Positions 20,585 through 30,492 of a stretch of DNA of 64,000 nt are shown here, piece after piece. Source of the DNA: Trichococcus pasteurii (GTDB lineage Bacteria; Bacillota; Bacilli; Lactobacillales; Aerococcaceae); the NCBI RefSeq assembly GCF_900112935.1, contig NZ_FONM01000011.1:1-64000 (forward strand). Reading direction: 5' to 3'. The first letter of the stretch is position 1. The number at the start of each line of letters is the position of its first letter. A program made the translations under genes and the position numbers. Under the pieces are notes generated by a model. It saw only the letters and a program-made list of their open reading frames with translations. It was not told the origin of the DNA and ran no database searches.

Positions 20585-20669
20585 CTGCTGCCCTCCTATC
20601 CTTCCTTTTTCCATTTGCATTCCATTATACTACAATTCAATCTTCAAAAACGACGGAATGGGTGCATAG

Positions 20670-20705
20670 CTCCGGCGAAGAATCCGCTAGCCGGAGGAGA
20701 AAAGC
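20670..20705. repeat. Short CCGGAG-type hairpin
   Basis: CTCCGGC/GCCGGAG inverted repeat (7-bp stem) between the AraC gene and mnmG. Similar CCGGAG-centred hairpins recur upstream of rpsF (59730-59885). Confidence 0.4.
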
Positions 20706-20763
20706 GGGTCTCTCGACCATGAAGAGCAGTCGCGAAAAAAATTAACGGATAACGACAAAAAAC

Positions 20764-20790
20764 GAGGCTATCTCGAGAGGAGACAGCCCC
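20764..20790 (-). terminator. Terminator of mnmG
   Basis: 11-bp stem GGGGCTGTCTC/GAGATAGCCTC (one G-U and one mismatch-type pair) followed by GTTTTTTG on the minus strand, just after the mnmG stop. The gyrA terminator has nearly the same stem. Confidence 0.85.
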
Positions 20791-20796
20791 GGCTTC

Positions 20797-22692
20797 CTAT
20801 TCTGCTGTTTTTGCGATCTTTCCTTGGGTTACGTATACCATCAATACGGAAATGTCGGCTGGATTGACGCCGCTGATCCGGCTTGCTTGGGCGATCGTTT
20901 CCGGTTGGATCTTCTTCAGATTCTGTTTGGCTTCGTTCGCTATTCCGTTGATCGCATCGTAATCGATGTTCGCAGGGATGCGCTTTTCTTCCATCTTCTT
21001 CAGCTTATCCACTTTTTCGGCGGCTTTTTTGATGTAGCCGGCGTATTTGATCTGCACTTCCACTTGCTTGATGACCTCTTTCGGCAAGGCTACCTCAAGC
21101 GGTGCAAAAGCAATCAGACCTTCATATTTCAGTTCCGGACGCTTCAAAATATCCGCAAACAAAATGCCGTCCTTCAGCGGAGCTGAGTTTTGTTCCGCAA
21201 GGAAAGCCTGCAGCTCTTCAGTCGGTTTCAGGCGCGTACTTTCGAGGCGGGCGATTTCCTTTTCGACAGCCTGTTTTTTCTCCAGGAATGACTCATAGCG
21301 TTCTTCCGTCACCAAACCGATTTCGCGGCTCATTTCGGTCAAGCGGAAGTCGGCATTGTCATGGCGAAGCAACAGACGGTACTCGGCGCGGGAAGTCAGC
21401 AAGCGATATGGCTCCATCGTCCCTTTTGTGACCAAATCATCGATCATGACACCGATATAGCCATCGCTGCGTTTCAGGATGAAAGGTTCTTTTCCTTGCA
21501 CAGCCAACGCTGCATTGATACCGGCGATGATGCCTTGTCCGGCAGCTTCTTCATAACCGGATGTTCCGTTTGTTTGACCAGCTGTAAACAGATTCTTAAC
21601 CAATTTTGTCTCCAAGGAAAGGCGCAGCTGATGCGGTTTCACGACATCGTACTCGATGGCGTAACCTGTCCGCATCATTTGGGCATTTTCCATCCCCGGC
21701 ACGGAACGGATCAGATCAAGCTGAACATCTTCCGGCAATGAGGTGGACAACCCTTGCACATAGACTTCTTCGTTTTCGCGGCCTTCAGGCTCAAGGAAAA
21801 GCTGATGGCGCGGCTTGTCGCTGAAGCGGACGATTTTATCTTCGATCGATGGGCAATAACGCGCCCCAACGCCTTCCACGATACCCGTGAACATCGGTGC
21901 GCGGTGGAGATTGTCGCGGATGATCTCATGGCTTTCCGGACTCGTATAAGTCAGCCAGCAGGATAATTGATCCTTCAGATAGTCTTCATCTTTGGAAAGG
22001 AAGCTGAAATGATTCGGCTCAGCGTCACCGGGCTGTTCCTCAGTTTTGGAATAATCGATGGTCGAAGCCATCACACGCGGCGGCGTTCCGGTCTTGAAGC
22101 GCGCCAATTCAAATCCCAGATCAAGCAGATTTTCGGATAACTTGATGGACGGCTGCGAGTTGTTCGGTCCGGAAGAGTAAACCAAGTCCCCGATGATGAT
22201 TTTCCCTCGGGAAGAGGTTCCGGCTGTGATGACGACGGCCCCGGCGCGGTAAACAGCGCCCGTATGCGTCACTACGCCCTTGACTTCACCGTCTTCTACG
22301 ATCAATTCTTCAACGATGGCTTGCTTCAGCAACAAGTTTTCTTGTTTTTCGATGGTGTGCTTCATGTGGTGGGCATAATCATCTTTATCAGCTTGTGCGC
22401 GCAAAGCTTGGACTGCAGGGCCTTTCCCTGTGTTCAGCATGCGCATTTGGATATACGTTTTGTCAATATTGCGTCCCATTTCACCGCCCAATGCATCGAT
22501 TTCCCTTACGACTACACCTTTCGCAGGTCCGCCGATGGATGGATTGCAGGGCATAAAGGCAACCATGTTCAAATCAATCGTAACCAGCATCGTGCTGCAT
22601 CCCATACGCGCTGCGGCAAGCGCCGCTTCGGATCCGGCATGTCCGGCTCCTACAACAATCACATCAAAACTTCCAGCTTCAAATCTGTTCAT
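20797..22692 (-). CDS. mnmG: tRNA uridine-5-carboxymethylaminomethyl modification enzyme MnmG (GidA)
   Basis: FAD-dependent partner of MnmE; together they modify U34 of tRNAs reading two-codon families. The Rossmann motif [17 protein letters not shown] is at the N-terminus, with the family blocks [26 protein letters not shown] and [12 protein letters not shown] near the C-terminus. 631 residues is normal. It follows mnmE on the same strand, but a 276-bp repeat region with possible regulatory folding separates them. Confidence 0.98.
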   Translation of the reverse strand: MNRFEAGSFDVIVVGAGHAGSEAALAAARMGCSTMLVTIDLNMVAFMPCNPSIGGPAKGVVVREIDALGGEMGRNIDKTYIQMRMLNTGKGPAVQALRAQADKDDYAHHMKHTIEKQENLLLKQAIVEELIVEDGEVKGVVTHTGAVYRAGAVVITAGTSSRGKIIIGDLVYSSGPNNSQPSIKLSENLLDLGFELARFKTGTPPRVMASTIDYSKTEEQPGDAEPNHFSFLSKDEDYLKDQLSCWLTYTSPESHEIIRDNLHRAPMFTGIVEGVGARYCPSIEDKIVRFSDKPRHQLFLEPEGRENEEVYVQGLSTSLPEDVQLDLIRSVPGMENAQMMRTGYAIEYDVVKPHQLRLSLETKLVKNLFTAGQTNGTSGYEEAAGQGIIAGINAALAVQGKEPFILKRSDGYIGVMIDDLVTKGTMEPYRLLTSRAEYRLLLRHDNADFRLTEMSREIGLVTEERYESFLEKKQAVEKEIARLESTRLKPTEELQAFLAEQNSAPLKDGILFADILKRPELKYEGLIAFAPLEVALPKEVIKQVEVQIKYAGYIKKAAEKVDKLKKMEEKRIPANIDYDAINGIANEAKQNLKKIQPETIAQASRISGVNPADISVLMVYVTQGKIAKTAE

Positions 22693-22737
22693 TTTTCCAT
22701 TCCTTTCGTTTGTGCTATCTATTTGTTGTTATCATTT

Positions 22738-23013
22738 TAGTTGAACTATGAATCCTTTTAGAACGGTTCTGAATCCTTAACAGATGGTGCATCAGTAGTC
22801 TTGGTACTAAAAAGGCTAAAGACCTCAAACGTCGCACTGTGACGTTTGAGTGCCTAACGCTGTTCAGGCCCACTCAGCCAAAACCGGGCTGCTTGGTCCT
22901 GAACCTCGTTAGTGCTCAAACTCTGAGCTCAGGATTTGTCATGGCTCTTGCGATTTTAATCGCTTAGAGACATGGTACACTTGACCGGTACGGTCACAGT
23001 GCATCCGTATCCT
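22738..23013 (-). repeat. Composite nested palindromic repeat, unit E
   Basis: Fills most of the mnmE-mnmG gap, starting at the mnmE stop codon. On the minus strand the conserved core GAGCACTAACGAG pairs with GCGTTAGGCACTC around the stem GTTCAGG/CCTGAAC. The outer stem GTTTGAG/CTCAAAC competes with a second perfect 10-bp hairpin (CTCAAACGTC/GACGTTTGAG, 22824-22850). The 5' part carries AAGAGCCATGACAAATCCT, shared with unit D, and the 3' part has GGATTCAGAAC. It begins GGATACGGATG, like unit B. Confidence 0.8.
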
Positions 23014-24405
23014 TTATTTCCCCAGGCAGAACTGTGTAAATAGTTGGGTGAGGAGTTCGTCCTGGACGCTGTCGCCGGTGATTTCTCCGAGGAGGTCCCA
23101 GCAACGGGTGAAGTCGATCTGGACGAGGTCGATCGGCATGCCTGATTCGATGCCGCTCAGCACTTCATCCAGCGAATCCATCGCATCGTTCAAGAGCGCG
23201 ATATGGCGGACGTTGGATACATAGGTTGCATCCTTCTCGCCGGTTTCCCCTGAGAAGAACATTTTCGTAATCTGGTTTTCCAATTGGTCCAGTCCGGTTT
23301 CACTCAGCATCGATGTTTCGATGATTCTTTCAGAATCGCTCCAAGGTTCCAACTCACCGGTCGTCATCTTGGCTTCCAGATCCATTTTGTTCATAAGGAT
23401 GATGCGGTTCATGTCCTTCGTCTCTTCCAGAAGCTGCTTGTCCTCTTCCGTCAGCCCTTCGTTCTGGTTGATCAACAGAAGAATCAGATCCGCTTCGGCC
23501 AAGGCTTTCCGGCTGCGTTCGACTCCGATCTTTTCCACGACGTCATCCGTTTCGCGGATGCCCGCTGTGTCAATCAGCTTCAATGGAACGCCTCTGACGT
23601 TTACGTATTCCTCGATCGTATCGCGGGTTGTGCCGGCGATGTCCGTCACGATGGCTTTCTCTTCACGCAACAACCGGTTAAGCAGACTGGATTTGCCTAC
23701 GTTCGGGCGGCCGATGATGGCTGTCTGAAGACCTTCGCGCAGGATTTTCCCTTGCTTGGCGGTATCCAACAGATGCTGGATGTGTCCGCGCACTTCAATG
23801 GTGCGTTCTTTCAAGAGCTTTGTCGTCACTTCCTCGACGTCATCGTATTCCGGGTAGTCGATGTTCACTTCGACCTCAGCCAAGGTGTTCAGGATGATCT
23901 GACGGATATCCCGGATCATACCGGACAATTTGCCGTCCAACTGATTCAGAGCCACATTCATCGCACGATCGGTTTTGGCACGGATCAAGTCCATGACCGC
24001 TTCGGCCTGCGACAAATCGATCCGGCCGTTCAGGAAGGCGCGTTTCGTAAATTCCCCGGGTTCCGCCATGCGGGCGCCGTTCTGGAGAATCGTCTGCAGA
24101 ATCCGGTTGACGCTCACAACACCGCCGTGGCAGTTTATTTCCACGACATCTTCGCGGGTGAAAGTCTTCGGTCCGTGCATGACGGACACCATGACTTCAT
24201 CGATCATGTCGCCTGTGCGCGGATCATAAAGGTGGCCGTAATTGATGGTATGTGTGGCGACATCAGCCAAGTGCTTCGTCCCTGATCGGTATAAGGCATC
24301 GGCTATCTGGATCGCTTGATCTCCGCTCAAACGTACAATTCCGATGGCCCCTTCTCCAGGCGGCGTCGAAATGGCAGCGATGGTATCAAATTCATTTATA
24401 ATCAT
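23014..24405 (-). CDS. mnmE: tRNA modification GTPase MnmE (TrmE)
   Basis: GTPase that forms the MnmE-MnmG complex for wobble-uridine modification. The N-terminal tetrahydrofolate-binding domain (1-118) is followed by a helical domain with an inserted G domain: G1 [13 protein letters not shown]2/G3 DIAGTTRDT and [11 protein letters not shown]4 NKMD. The C-terminal CLGK carries the catalytic Cys. 463 residues is normal. In most relatives the upstream neighbour is jag; here jag lies 23 kb away. Confidence 0.98.
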   Translation of the reverse strand: MIINEFDTIAAISTPPGEGAIGIVRLSGDQAIQIADALYRSGTKHLADVATHTINYGHLYDPRTGDMIDEVMVSVMHGPKTFTREDVVEINCHGGVVSVNRILQTILQNGARMAEPGEFTKRAFLNGRIDLSQAEAVMDLIRAKTDRAMNVALNQLDGKLSGMIRDIRQIILNTLAEVEVNIDYPEYDDVEEVTTKLLKERTIEVRGHIQHLLDTAKQGKILREGLQTAIIGRPNVGKSSLLNRLLREEKAIVTDIAGTTRDTIEEYVNVRGVPLKLIDTAGIRETDDVVEKIGVERSRKALAEADLILLLINQNEGLTEEDKQLLEETKDMNRIILMNKMDLEAKMTTGELEPWSDSERIIETSMLSETGLDQLENQITKMFFSGETGEKDATYVSNVRHIALLNDAMDSLDEVLSGIESGMPIDLVQIDFTRCWDLLGEITGDSVQDELLTQLFTQFCLGK

Positions 24406-24445
24406 TCATTGTCGTCCTTTCTTGGTTGTTTCAGCGTACAAAAAA

Positions 24446-24488
24446 AGCGCCCACTCCTCCCCTTCGTTCAAGCGGGAGGAAAAGCACT
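24446..24488 (-). terminator. Terminator of the oxidoreductase gene
   Basis: Imperfect hairpin with a CCTCCC/GGGAGG core stem and an AGTGC/GCGCT basal stem, followed by T7 on the minus strand, between the oxidoreductase gene and mnmE. Confidence 0.7.
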
Positions 24489-24650
24489 TTGACTGCAGTT
24501 CACTTTGGATATTTTGTTCAGCTTACTTTAAATAGATTTCTAGCCGATTATACAAGCAATGCGGGCGCAATGCAAGCTTTTGGCGGACGTTTTTTCATTT
24601 CATCCTCAAATACAAAGCTGAGTTCACCGATAGCGTGATGCTGTTGCGGA

Positions 24651-25640
24651 TCAGCCGATCTGCAGGGCGATTTTCCCTGTCTGTTCGGCACTTTCCAGCC
24701 GCTGGAATGCCTCCTTGAAATCCTCTGCCGGATAAACGGCGTCCACCACAGGATGGAGATCATGTTCCTCGACAAAACGGATCATCGCTTCATATTCTTC
24801 AAAACTGCCCATCGTCGAACCTTTCAGCGTGTACTGGCCGTAAAAGAATTTCCGCAGATCGAAGGTGACCAGATCGCCCGTCGATGAACCGAAAGTCACG
24901 ATTGTGCCGCCTCTGCGCACCGCATCCAGCGATTTGTCGAAAGTGGCTGCTCCGACCGACTCGATCACGACGTCCACTTTTCCGCCGATTCCTTCGATCC
25001 AATCCTCATCGTGCAGCAACCCTTTATCGGCTCCATGCTGCAGCGCCTTTGCCAATTTTTCTTGGGAACGGGAAGTGACGTATACCGTCGCTCCAGCGGC
25101 CTTGGCGAATTGCAGCAGATAAGTGGCTACTCCACCGCCGATGCCTGGAATCAGGACTTTCATACCTTCCGATGCTCCACCTTTTGTGAATAAGGCGCGA
25201 AAAGCCGTCAACGCGGACAGGGACAAAACGCCTGCTTCTTCCCAAGACAGATGGGCCGGTTTATGGACAGCATTCTCTTCGGAAACAACGATTTCCTCCG
25301 CCATCGCCCCCTGCTCCGAACTCCCGAGGATCGTGAAGGTTTCAGGGGCAGTGTCGCTGTTCTTGCGCCAACCGCTGCCGGGATAAATCATCACTTCATC
25401 ACCGATTTTGAAACGCGTCACTTCTGCTCCGACAGCCGCAACGATACCGGCAGCATCCGAGCCGATGACAACAGGGTGCTTCTCATGTGCTTGGCTCAAG
25501 GCAAAAAGGTCTCGATGGTTAAGTCCGGCCGCCTTGACCTTTATTTTTATCTCGGAAGATCCTACCGGTTGTTCCGCACGCTCTTCCCATTTCAAACCTT
25601 CCAAACCGACTTTTCCGCTGTGAATCAATGTTTTCACCAT
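24651..25640 (-). CDS. Zinc-binding-type alcohol dehydrogenase / quinone oxidoreductase (MDR family)
   Basis: Medium-chain dehydrogenase/reductase of about 329 residues. The N-terminal GroES-like domain (SEIKIKVKAAGLNHRDLFAL) lacks the catalytic Cys/His zinc ligands. The Rossmann domain has GIGGGVATYLLQFAKAAG and prefers NADP(H) in this family. These are usually quinone/enone reductases; the substrate is unknown. The ATG at 25640 has GAGGAG eight bases upstream; a GTG three codons earlier is also open. Confidence 0.85.
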   Translation of the reverse strand: MVKTLIHSGKVGLEGLKWEERAEQPVGSSEIKIKVKAAGLNHRDLFALSQAHEKHPVVIGSDAAGIVAAVGAEVTRFKIGDEVMIYPGSGWRKNSDTAPETFTILGSSEQGAMAEEIVVSEENAVHKPAHLSWEEAGVLSLSALTAFRALFTKGGASEGMKVLIPGIGGGVATYLLQFAKAAGATVYVTSRSQEKLAKALQHGADKGLLHDEDWIEGIGGKVDVVIESVGAATFDKSLDAVRRGGTIVTFGSSTGDLVTFDLRKFFYGQYTLKGSTMGSFEEYEAMIRFVEEHDLHPVVDAVYPAEDFKEAFQRLESAEQTGKIALQIG

Positions 25641-25737
25641 ATCGATCACTCCTCAAATGGATAGTTCTGTCAGATTCAGTATAACTTTTCAGGGCAGAAA
25701 TACAAAGAGGGAGAACCGAAGCCTCCCCCTCACCTTG

Positions 25738-27012
25738 CTATTTTTCTGTAAAACGGATCGCTTTTGCTCCGATGTCGGAACGATAGAACGTATGCGCGAT
25801 CGGATTTGCACTCAAGTAACGGTAAGCTTTGTCTTGCGCAGCTTGGAGCGTTTCGCCTTGGCCAGCGACCAGCAGGATGCGACCGCCGTTTGACAATAGT
25901 CCTTGTTCGCCAGACTTCACACCTGCTGCATAGACGATGCAATCCGCATTTTCCGTATCCAGATCAGGCAACGGGATGTCTTTCATTGGCGCTTCCGGAT
26001 AGCCTTCAGCGGCAACAACAACACCTAAAGTGTAACGATCGGTATACATTTCGATGACCGGATCTTTTCCGTTCAGGATGTCATCGATGACTTGCGCCAA
26101 GTCGGAAGCCATCTGGTTCATGATGACCTGTGTTTCCGGATCGCCGAAACGGGCATTGAATTCGATGACGCGCAACCCTTTGGCGGTGATCATCAAGCCG
26201 GCATACACAACTCCCTTGAATGGGATGCCCTCAGCCACCATCGCCTCTACAGTCGGTTTTACGACCGTATCCAGCACTTCTTGAATCATAGCTTCGGATA
26301 CTTGCGGTACTGGGGAATATGCACCCATGCCGCCCGTATTAGGTCCTTTGTCGCCATCATAGGCGCGTTTGTGGTCTTGTGCGACGCCTGAATAGTAATA
26401 CTTCGCACCATTCGCCAGCGCGAACAACGAGAATTCTTCCCCTTCAAGGTACTCTTCAATGACGACTTTCGGCTTGCCGGCTGCATATTTGCCTTGCAGG
26501 AGCATGTCGTTCAGCGCATCCAGAGCCTCGGTCATCGTCATTGCGACAACGACGCCTTTTCCGGCTGCCAGACCGTCCGCCTTGATGACAATCGGAACAC
26601 CATTGGCTTCCACGTAAGCAACCGCTGCTTCATAGTCCTCGAATGTCTCGTAGGCTGCAGTCGGGATGCCGTATTTTTTCATCAGGTCTTTTGCGAACTG
26701 CTTGGAGCATTCCAGGTCAGCCGCTTTTTTGCTGGGTCCGAAGACTTTCAGGCCAGCCGCTTCAAATACATCCGTTACCCCTTCAAACAAAGGGATTTCC
26801 GGTCCGACGAAAGTCCAAGCGATGTTGTTGTCTTTGACGAATTGAACCAATCCTTGATGGTCGTTTTCCGCAATGTCGACTAACGTGATGCCGTCCTGGG
26901 CCATCCCTGGGTTGCCTTTGGCGCAGTAAACAGTCTCCACCAACGGGCTTTGAGTTAATTTTTTAGCGATGGCATGTTCGCGTCCGCCACTGCCGATTAC
27001 AAGAAGTTTCAT
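25738..27012 (-). CDS. purD: Phosphoribosylamine-glycine ligase (GAR synthetase)
   Basis: Second step of de novo IMP synthesis: ATP-dependent joining of glycine to phosphoribosylamine. ATP-grasp enzyme with N-terminal VIGSGGREHAIAKKL, the family's KADGLAAGKGV nucleotide loop and EFNARFGDPETQ. 424 residues. Last gene of the purC-purD transcription unit. It is separated from purH by 231 bp holding two palindromic repeat units. Confidence 0.98.
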   Translation of the reverse strand: MKLLVIGSGGREHAIAKKLTQSPLVETVYCAKGNPGMAQDGITLVDIAENDHQGLVQFVKDNNIAWTFVGPEIPLFEGVTDVFEAAGLKVFGPSKKAADLECSKQFAKDLMKKYGIPTAAYETFEDYEAAVAYVEANGVPIVIKADGLAAGKGVVVAMTMTEALDALNDMLLQGKYAAGKPKVVIEEYLEGEEFSLFALANGAKYYYSGVAQDHKRAYDGDKGPNTGGMGAYSPVPQVSEAMIQEVLDTVVKPTVEAMVAEGIPFKGVVYAGLMITAKGLRVIEFNARFGDPETQVIMNQMASDLAQVIDDILNGKDPVIEMYTDRYTLGVVVAAEGYPEAPMKDIPLPDLDTENADCIVYAAGVKSGEQGLLSNGGRILLVAGQGETLQAAQDKAYRYLSANPIAHTFYRSDIGAKAIRFTEK

Positions 27013-27072
27013 CTTTGAGATCCTCCAACCTTTTATATGAAGCTTGATATTGCTGAACTGGTGCTTTTTTAA

Positions 27073-27120
27073 ACGAGTTCTGAATCCTAGAGTTTGAGCG
27101 TAGGATTTGTCATGGCTCTT
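27073..27120 (-). repeat. Short palindromic repeat, unit D
   Basis: Minimal member of the repeat family. The minus-strand flank AAGAGCCATGACAAATCCT leads into a hairpin AATCCTA/TAGGATT with loop CGCTCAAACTC, then the shared 3' flank CAGAACTCG. It lacks the nested core of units A, B and E. Confidence 0.7.
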
Positions 27121-27246
27121 AATCGAGTTCTGAAATCCAGACCCCTCCGCCTAAGTTGACAAACGCACACGGACAAAAAGCGTCCGCTTTGCGTTTGTCC
27201 TCTTAGTGCTCAGGGTCTAAACGGATTTCATCACATCTTGTTTTTA
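27121..27246 (-). repeat. Nested palindromic repeat, unit A
   Basis: Directly follows the purH stop codon on the minus strand. The flank GATGTGATGA is followed by the outer stem GAAATCC/GGATTTC plus AGACC/GGTCT, the conserved internal-loop strands TGAGCACTAAGAGGAC and GTCAACTTAGGCGGAG, the inner stem GACAAACGCA/TGCGTTTGTC, and an apical CGGAC/GTCCG hairpin. The 3' flank is CAGAACTCGATT. It is the clearest copy in the window. Confidence 0.88.
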
Positions 27247-28785
27247 GTGTCTGAAGTGTCTTACGCTTGTTTTCAGCATCGTGATGCCGTATTTGTTTGC
27301 CATTTCGATCGAATCTTGGTCCTTGATGCTGCCGCCTGGTTGAACAATCGCTTTGATGCCGTGTTTGGCAGCATATTCCACGCTGTCGTTCATCGGGAAG
27401 AAAGCATCACTCGCCAATACAGCGCCTTCGATGGCGTTGGCCGCTTCAGCTTGCTCGATGGCGATTTTGACGGATCCGACACGGTTCATCTGGCCTGCGC
27501 CGATGCCGACTGTCTGTTTGCTGTTTGCCAATACGATGGCGTTGCTCTTCACGTGTTTAACGACTTTCCAGGCGAAATCCATTGCTTTCATTTCGTCTTC
27601 AGTCGGTTGACGCTCGGTCATGACTTCCCAATTGGCTGGCACATCATCAGTGTTGATGTCCTGAGTCTGTTCCAGCATGCCGCCCAATACGGAGACAAAT
27701 TCTTTTCCGCCTGCTTTTGCGGCAGCGAAGTCCAAGGTCATGATGCGGATGTTCTTTTTCTTCGTCAGGATAGCTAAAGCCTCTTCCGTATAGCTTGGCG
27801 CCAGAACGATTTCCAGGAACATGCTGTTCAGTTTTTCGGCAGTCGCCACATCCAAAGGACGGTTCGCAACCACAATGCCGCCGAAGATGGAGACAGGATC
27901 AGCTGCATAGCAACGATCGAAGGCTGCATCGATGTCGTCTGCGATACCGACGCCACATGGATTCATGTGCTTGACAGCAACCACAGCCGGTTCGTCGAAT
28001 TCGCGGGCGATGCGGATGGCAGCATCAGCATCTTTGATGTTGTTGTAGGATAATTCTTTTCCGTGCAATTGGACCGCGCTCGCGATAGAGAACGGCACCG
28101 CCAAAGGTTCTTGGTAGAAAGTCGCTGTTTGGTGGCCGTTTTCTCCGTAGCGCAGGCTCTGTTTCAGATCATAAGTCAAAGTCAATTTTTCAGGCTCGGT
28201 TTCGCCGACCACATTAGTCAAATATTGTGCGATCAAAGCATCATAGCTGGCTGTGTGACGGAATACTTTTGCAGCCAAAGCTTGGCGCGTTTCGAAAGTC
28301 GTTTCACCGGCAGCTTCCAATTCGGCAAGGACTTTTTCATAGTCGATCGGATCGGTCAAAACCGTCACGCTTGCGTAGTTCTTAGCCGCGCTGCGGAGCA
28401 TGCTCGGTCCGCCGATGTCGATGTTTTCGATGGCATCAGCCAAAGTCACATCATTTTTGCTGATGGTTTCTTTGAATGGGTACAGGTTGACGACAACGAA
28501 ATCAATCGGTGCAATATTGTGCTCTTTCATAGCTTCCATATGGTCCGCAAGATCACGTCTGCCCAAAAGTCCGCCATGGATCAGTGGGTGCAAAGTTTTT
28601 ACGCGGCCATCCATCATTTCAGGAAAGCCGGTTACATCCTCTACGGAAATAGTCGGTACGCCTGCATCTTCCAAAGCCTTCTTCGTTCCGCCAGTTGAGA
28701 TGATTTCGATTCCTTTTGCTGCTAATGCCTGCGCAAATGCTACTACGCCTGTTTTATCTGAAACACTGATCAATGCTCTTGTCAC
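27244..28785 (-). CDS. purH: Bifunctional AICAR formyltransferase / IMP cyclohydrolase
   Basis: Catalyses the last two steps to IMP. The N-terminal cyclohydrolase domain (about 1-200) begins [17 protein letters not shown] and has the STGGT motif. The C-terminal transformylase domain contains the catalytic KHMNPCGVG lysine-histidine pair and ends SVRHFRH. 513 residues. The start is a GTG with AAGGAGTG upstream. It follows purN after an 88-bp gap containing a hairpin. Confidence 0.98.
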   Translation of the reverse strand: MTRALISVSDKTGVVAFAQALAAKGIEIISTGGTKKALEDAGVPTISVEDVTGFPEMMDGRVKTLHPLIHGGLLGRRDLADHMEAMKEHNIAPIDFVVVNLYPFKETISKNDVTLADAIENIDIGGPSMLRSAAKNYASVTVLTDPIDYEKVLAELEAAGETTFETRQALAAKVFRHTASYDALIAQYLTNVVGETEPEKLTLTYDLKQSLRYGENGHQTATFYQEPLAVPFSIASAVQLHGKELSYNNIKDADAAIRIAREFDEPAVVAVKHMNPCGVGIADDIDAAFDRCYAADPVSIFGGIVVANRPLDVATAEKLNSMFLEIVLAPSYTEEALAILTKKKNIRIMTLDFAAAKAGGKEFVSVLGGMLEQTQDINTDDVPANWEVMTERQPTEDEMKAMDFAWKVVKHVKSNAIVLANSKQTVGIGAGQMNRVGSVKIAIEQAEAANAIEGAVLASDAFFPMNDSVEYAAKHGIKAIVQPGGSIKDQDSIEMANKYGITMLKTSVRHFRH

Positions 28786-28825
28786 TGTGTGTCACTCCTT
28801 AAATTTATGATGGATTCATGCGGTT

Positions 28826-28873
28826 CTAACAAAAGGAAGGACTTCCGCAATCGCGGAGTCCTCATCCATTTTG
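28826..28873 (-). other. Hairpin in the purN-purH gap
   Basis: Minus strand: outer AACAAAA/TTTTGTT and inner AGGAC-TCCGC/GCGGA-GTCCT arms with a GATT loop, starting at the purN stop. The T-run is poor, so partial termination or mRNA processing is more likely than full termination. Confidence 0.55.
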
Positions 28874-29446
28874 TTAGCCTTTATTCTTTTGAGCCAATTG
28901 CTGGATCACTTGCGGGAAGATCCGGTGCTCCACTTGATGGATCCGGGTCTCCAAAGTCTCCAGCGTATCCTCCGGAAGGATCGCCACTTTTTCTTGCGCG
29001 ATGATCGGACCGGTGTCGACCCCTTCATCGACGAAATGGACGGTGACGCCGGTTTCCGGAACGCCTGCTTCGAAGGCGTCCTGGATGCCATGCCGACCCG
29101 GGAAATCCGGCAGCAAGGACGGGTGGATGTTGACGATGCGGTCGGCGTAGGCCGATAGCAAAGTCGGTCCAACGATCCGCATATAGCCGGCCAAGACAAC
29201 CAAGTCGACCTTCTCCTCAGCCAAATGCTTCAAAATTTCATTTTCGTAGGCGACCCGATCCTCGAAGCCTTTCGGCGTAAAGGAGATCACCGGGATATTG
29301 TATTGTTTGGCGCGCTCGATCGCATAGGCTTTCGGCTTGTCGCAGAACAGGAAAGCGATCGTCGCATCCACTTCGCCGGACGCGATGGCTTCGGCGATGG
29401 CTTGAAAATTCGAACCGTTTCCTGAAGCAAAGACAGCTATCCTCAT
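28874..29446 (-). CDS. purN: Phosphoribosylglycinamide formyltransferase
   Basis: Formyl-THF-dependent GAR transformylase (third step). N-terminal [17 protein letters not shown], then the catalytic Asn-His-Asp set in [17 protein letters not shown] and [14 protein letters not shown]. 190 residues. The start overlaps the purM stop as ATGA, so translational coupling is likely. Confidence 0.98.
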   Translation of the reverse strand: MRIAVFASGNGSNFQAIAEAIASGEVDATIAFLFCDKPKAYAIERAKQYNIPVISFTPKGFEDRVAYENEILKHLAEEKVDLVVLAGYMRIVGPTLLSAYADRIVNIHPSLLPDFPGRHGIQDAFEAGVPETGVTVHFVDEGVDTGPIIAQEKVAILPEDTLETLETRIHQVEHRIFPQVIQQLAQKNKG

Positions 29447-30492
29447 GCTTGAGCCTCTTTCAGGATAACCTCTTTTTCTGATGTTTTTGCAGCCACGGAT
29501 CCGATCACATAGGCTTTTTCATCGTTCTCAGTCAGAATGCCCAGCACTTCCGTCAAGTTTTCGGGAGCGACCGCGAGCACCATGCCGATGCCCATGTTGA
29601 AGATTTCGTACATTTCAAGAGCCGGAATGTTGCCGATTTTTTCCATCACTTGGAAAATCGGCAAGACAGGCCAGCTGCCTAATTTGATTTCCGCTTGGAC
29701 GTTCTCAGGAAGCATGCGCGGCACGTTTTCGACGAAGCCGCCGCCTGTGATGTGGGCAACGCCATGCAACAGCTGTTTTTTGATCAGCGGCAATAAGGCA
29801 TTCACGTAGATTCTTGTAGGCGTCAATAAAACATCGCCCAATTCTTGGTCTTCGATGCCTTCCACTTTGTCGGCCAATTTGTAGTCATTGTCCTTGAAGA
29901 AGATTTTGCGCACCAAGGAGTAGCCGTTCGAATGGATGCCTGATGAAGGCAATCCAACCAGCACATCCCCTTCTTTGATCAAGGCAGGTGTCAGCAAAGC
30001 ATCTTTTTCCGCAATCCCTACCGTAAATCCAGCCAGATCGAAATCTTCCGGATCGTACATATCAGGCATTTCAGCTGTTTCTCCGCCGATCAGGGCAGCA
30101 CCGGCTTGGACGCAGCCTTCAGCTACGCCAGCAACGATCTGCTCCAGTTTTTCCGGACGGTTTTTTCCGACAGCTACATAATCCAAGAAGTAAAGAGGTT
30201 CTGCGCCTTGCGCTACGACATCGTTGACGCACATTGCGACACAATCGATCCCGATCGTATCGAATTTTCCGGCTTCGATGGCCAGCATCAGCTTCGTGCC
30301 GACTCCGTCCGTACCCGATACAAGCACAGGTTTTTTGTAGTTCAATTCAGAAAGGTCAAAGTTTCCGCCGAATCCGCCGACTTCGCCAAAAACGCCTGGA
30401 CGTTTTGTGCGGTCGATGTGTTTCTTGATGCGGCTTACTGTTTCATAACCGGCTGTGACATCCACACCCGCTTTTGCATATGCGTTTTCCAT
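29443..30492 (-). CDS. purM: Phosphoribosylformylglycinamidine cyclo-ligase (AIR synthetase)
   Basis: ATP-dependent ring closure of FGAM to AIR. PurM/PurL-type fold with [22 protein letters not shown] and [21 protein letters not shown] motifs. 349 residues from the ATG at 30492, which overlaps the purF stop as TGATG; its GGGAGGA site is inside the end of purF. Confidence 0.98.
   Translation of the reverse strand: MENAYAKAGVDVTAGYETVSRIKKHIDRTKRPGVFGEVGGFGGNFDLSELNYKKPVLVSGTDGVGTKLMLAIEAGKFDTIGIDCVAMCVNDVVAQGAEPLYFLDYVAVGKNRPEKLEQIVAGVAEGCVQAGAALIGGETAEMPDMYDPEDFDLAGFTVGIAEKDALLTPALIKEGDVLVGLPSSGIHSNGYSLVRKIFFKDNDYKLADKVEGIEDQELGDVLLTPTRIYVNALLPLIKKQLLHGVAHITGGGFVENVPRMLPENVQAEIKLGSWPVLPIFQVMEKIGNIPALEMYEIFNMGIGMVLAVAPENLTEVLGILTENDEKAYVIGSVAAKTSEKEVILKEAQA

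Noticed and set aside
9022-27246. Repeats considered as a CRISPR array
   Set aside because: The units are scattered, palindromic and differ in length, with no regular spacers and no cas genes.
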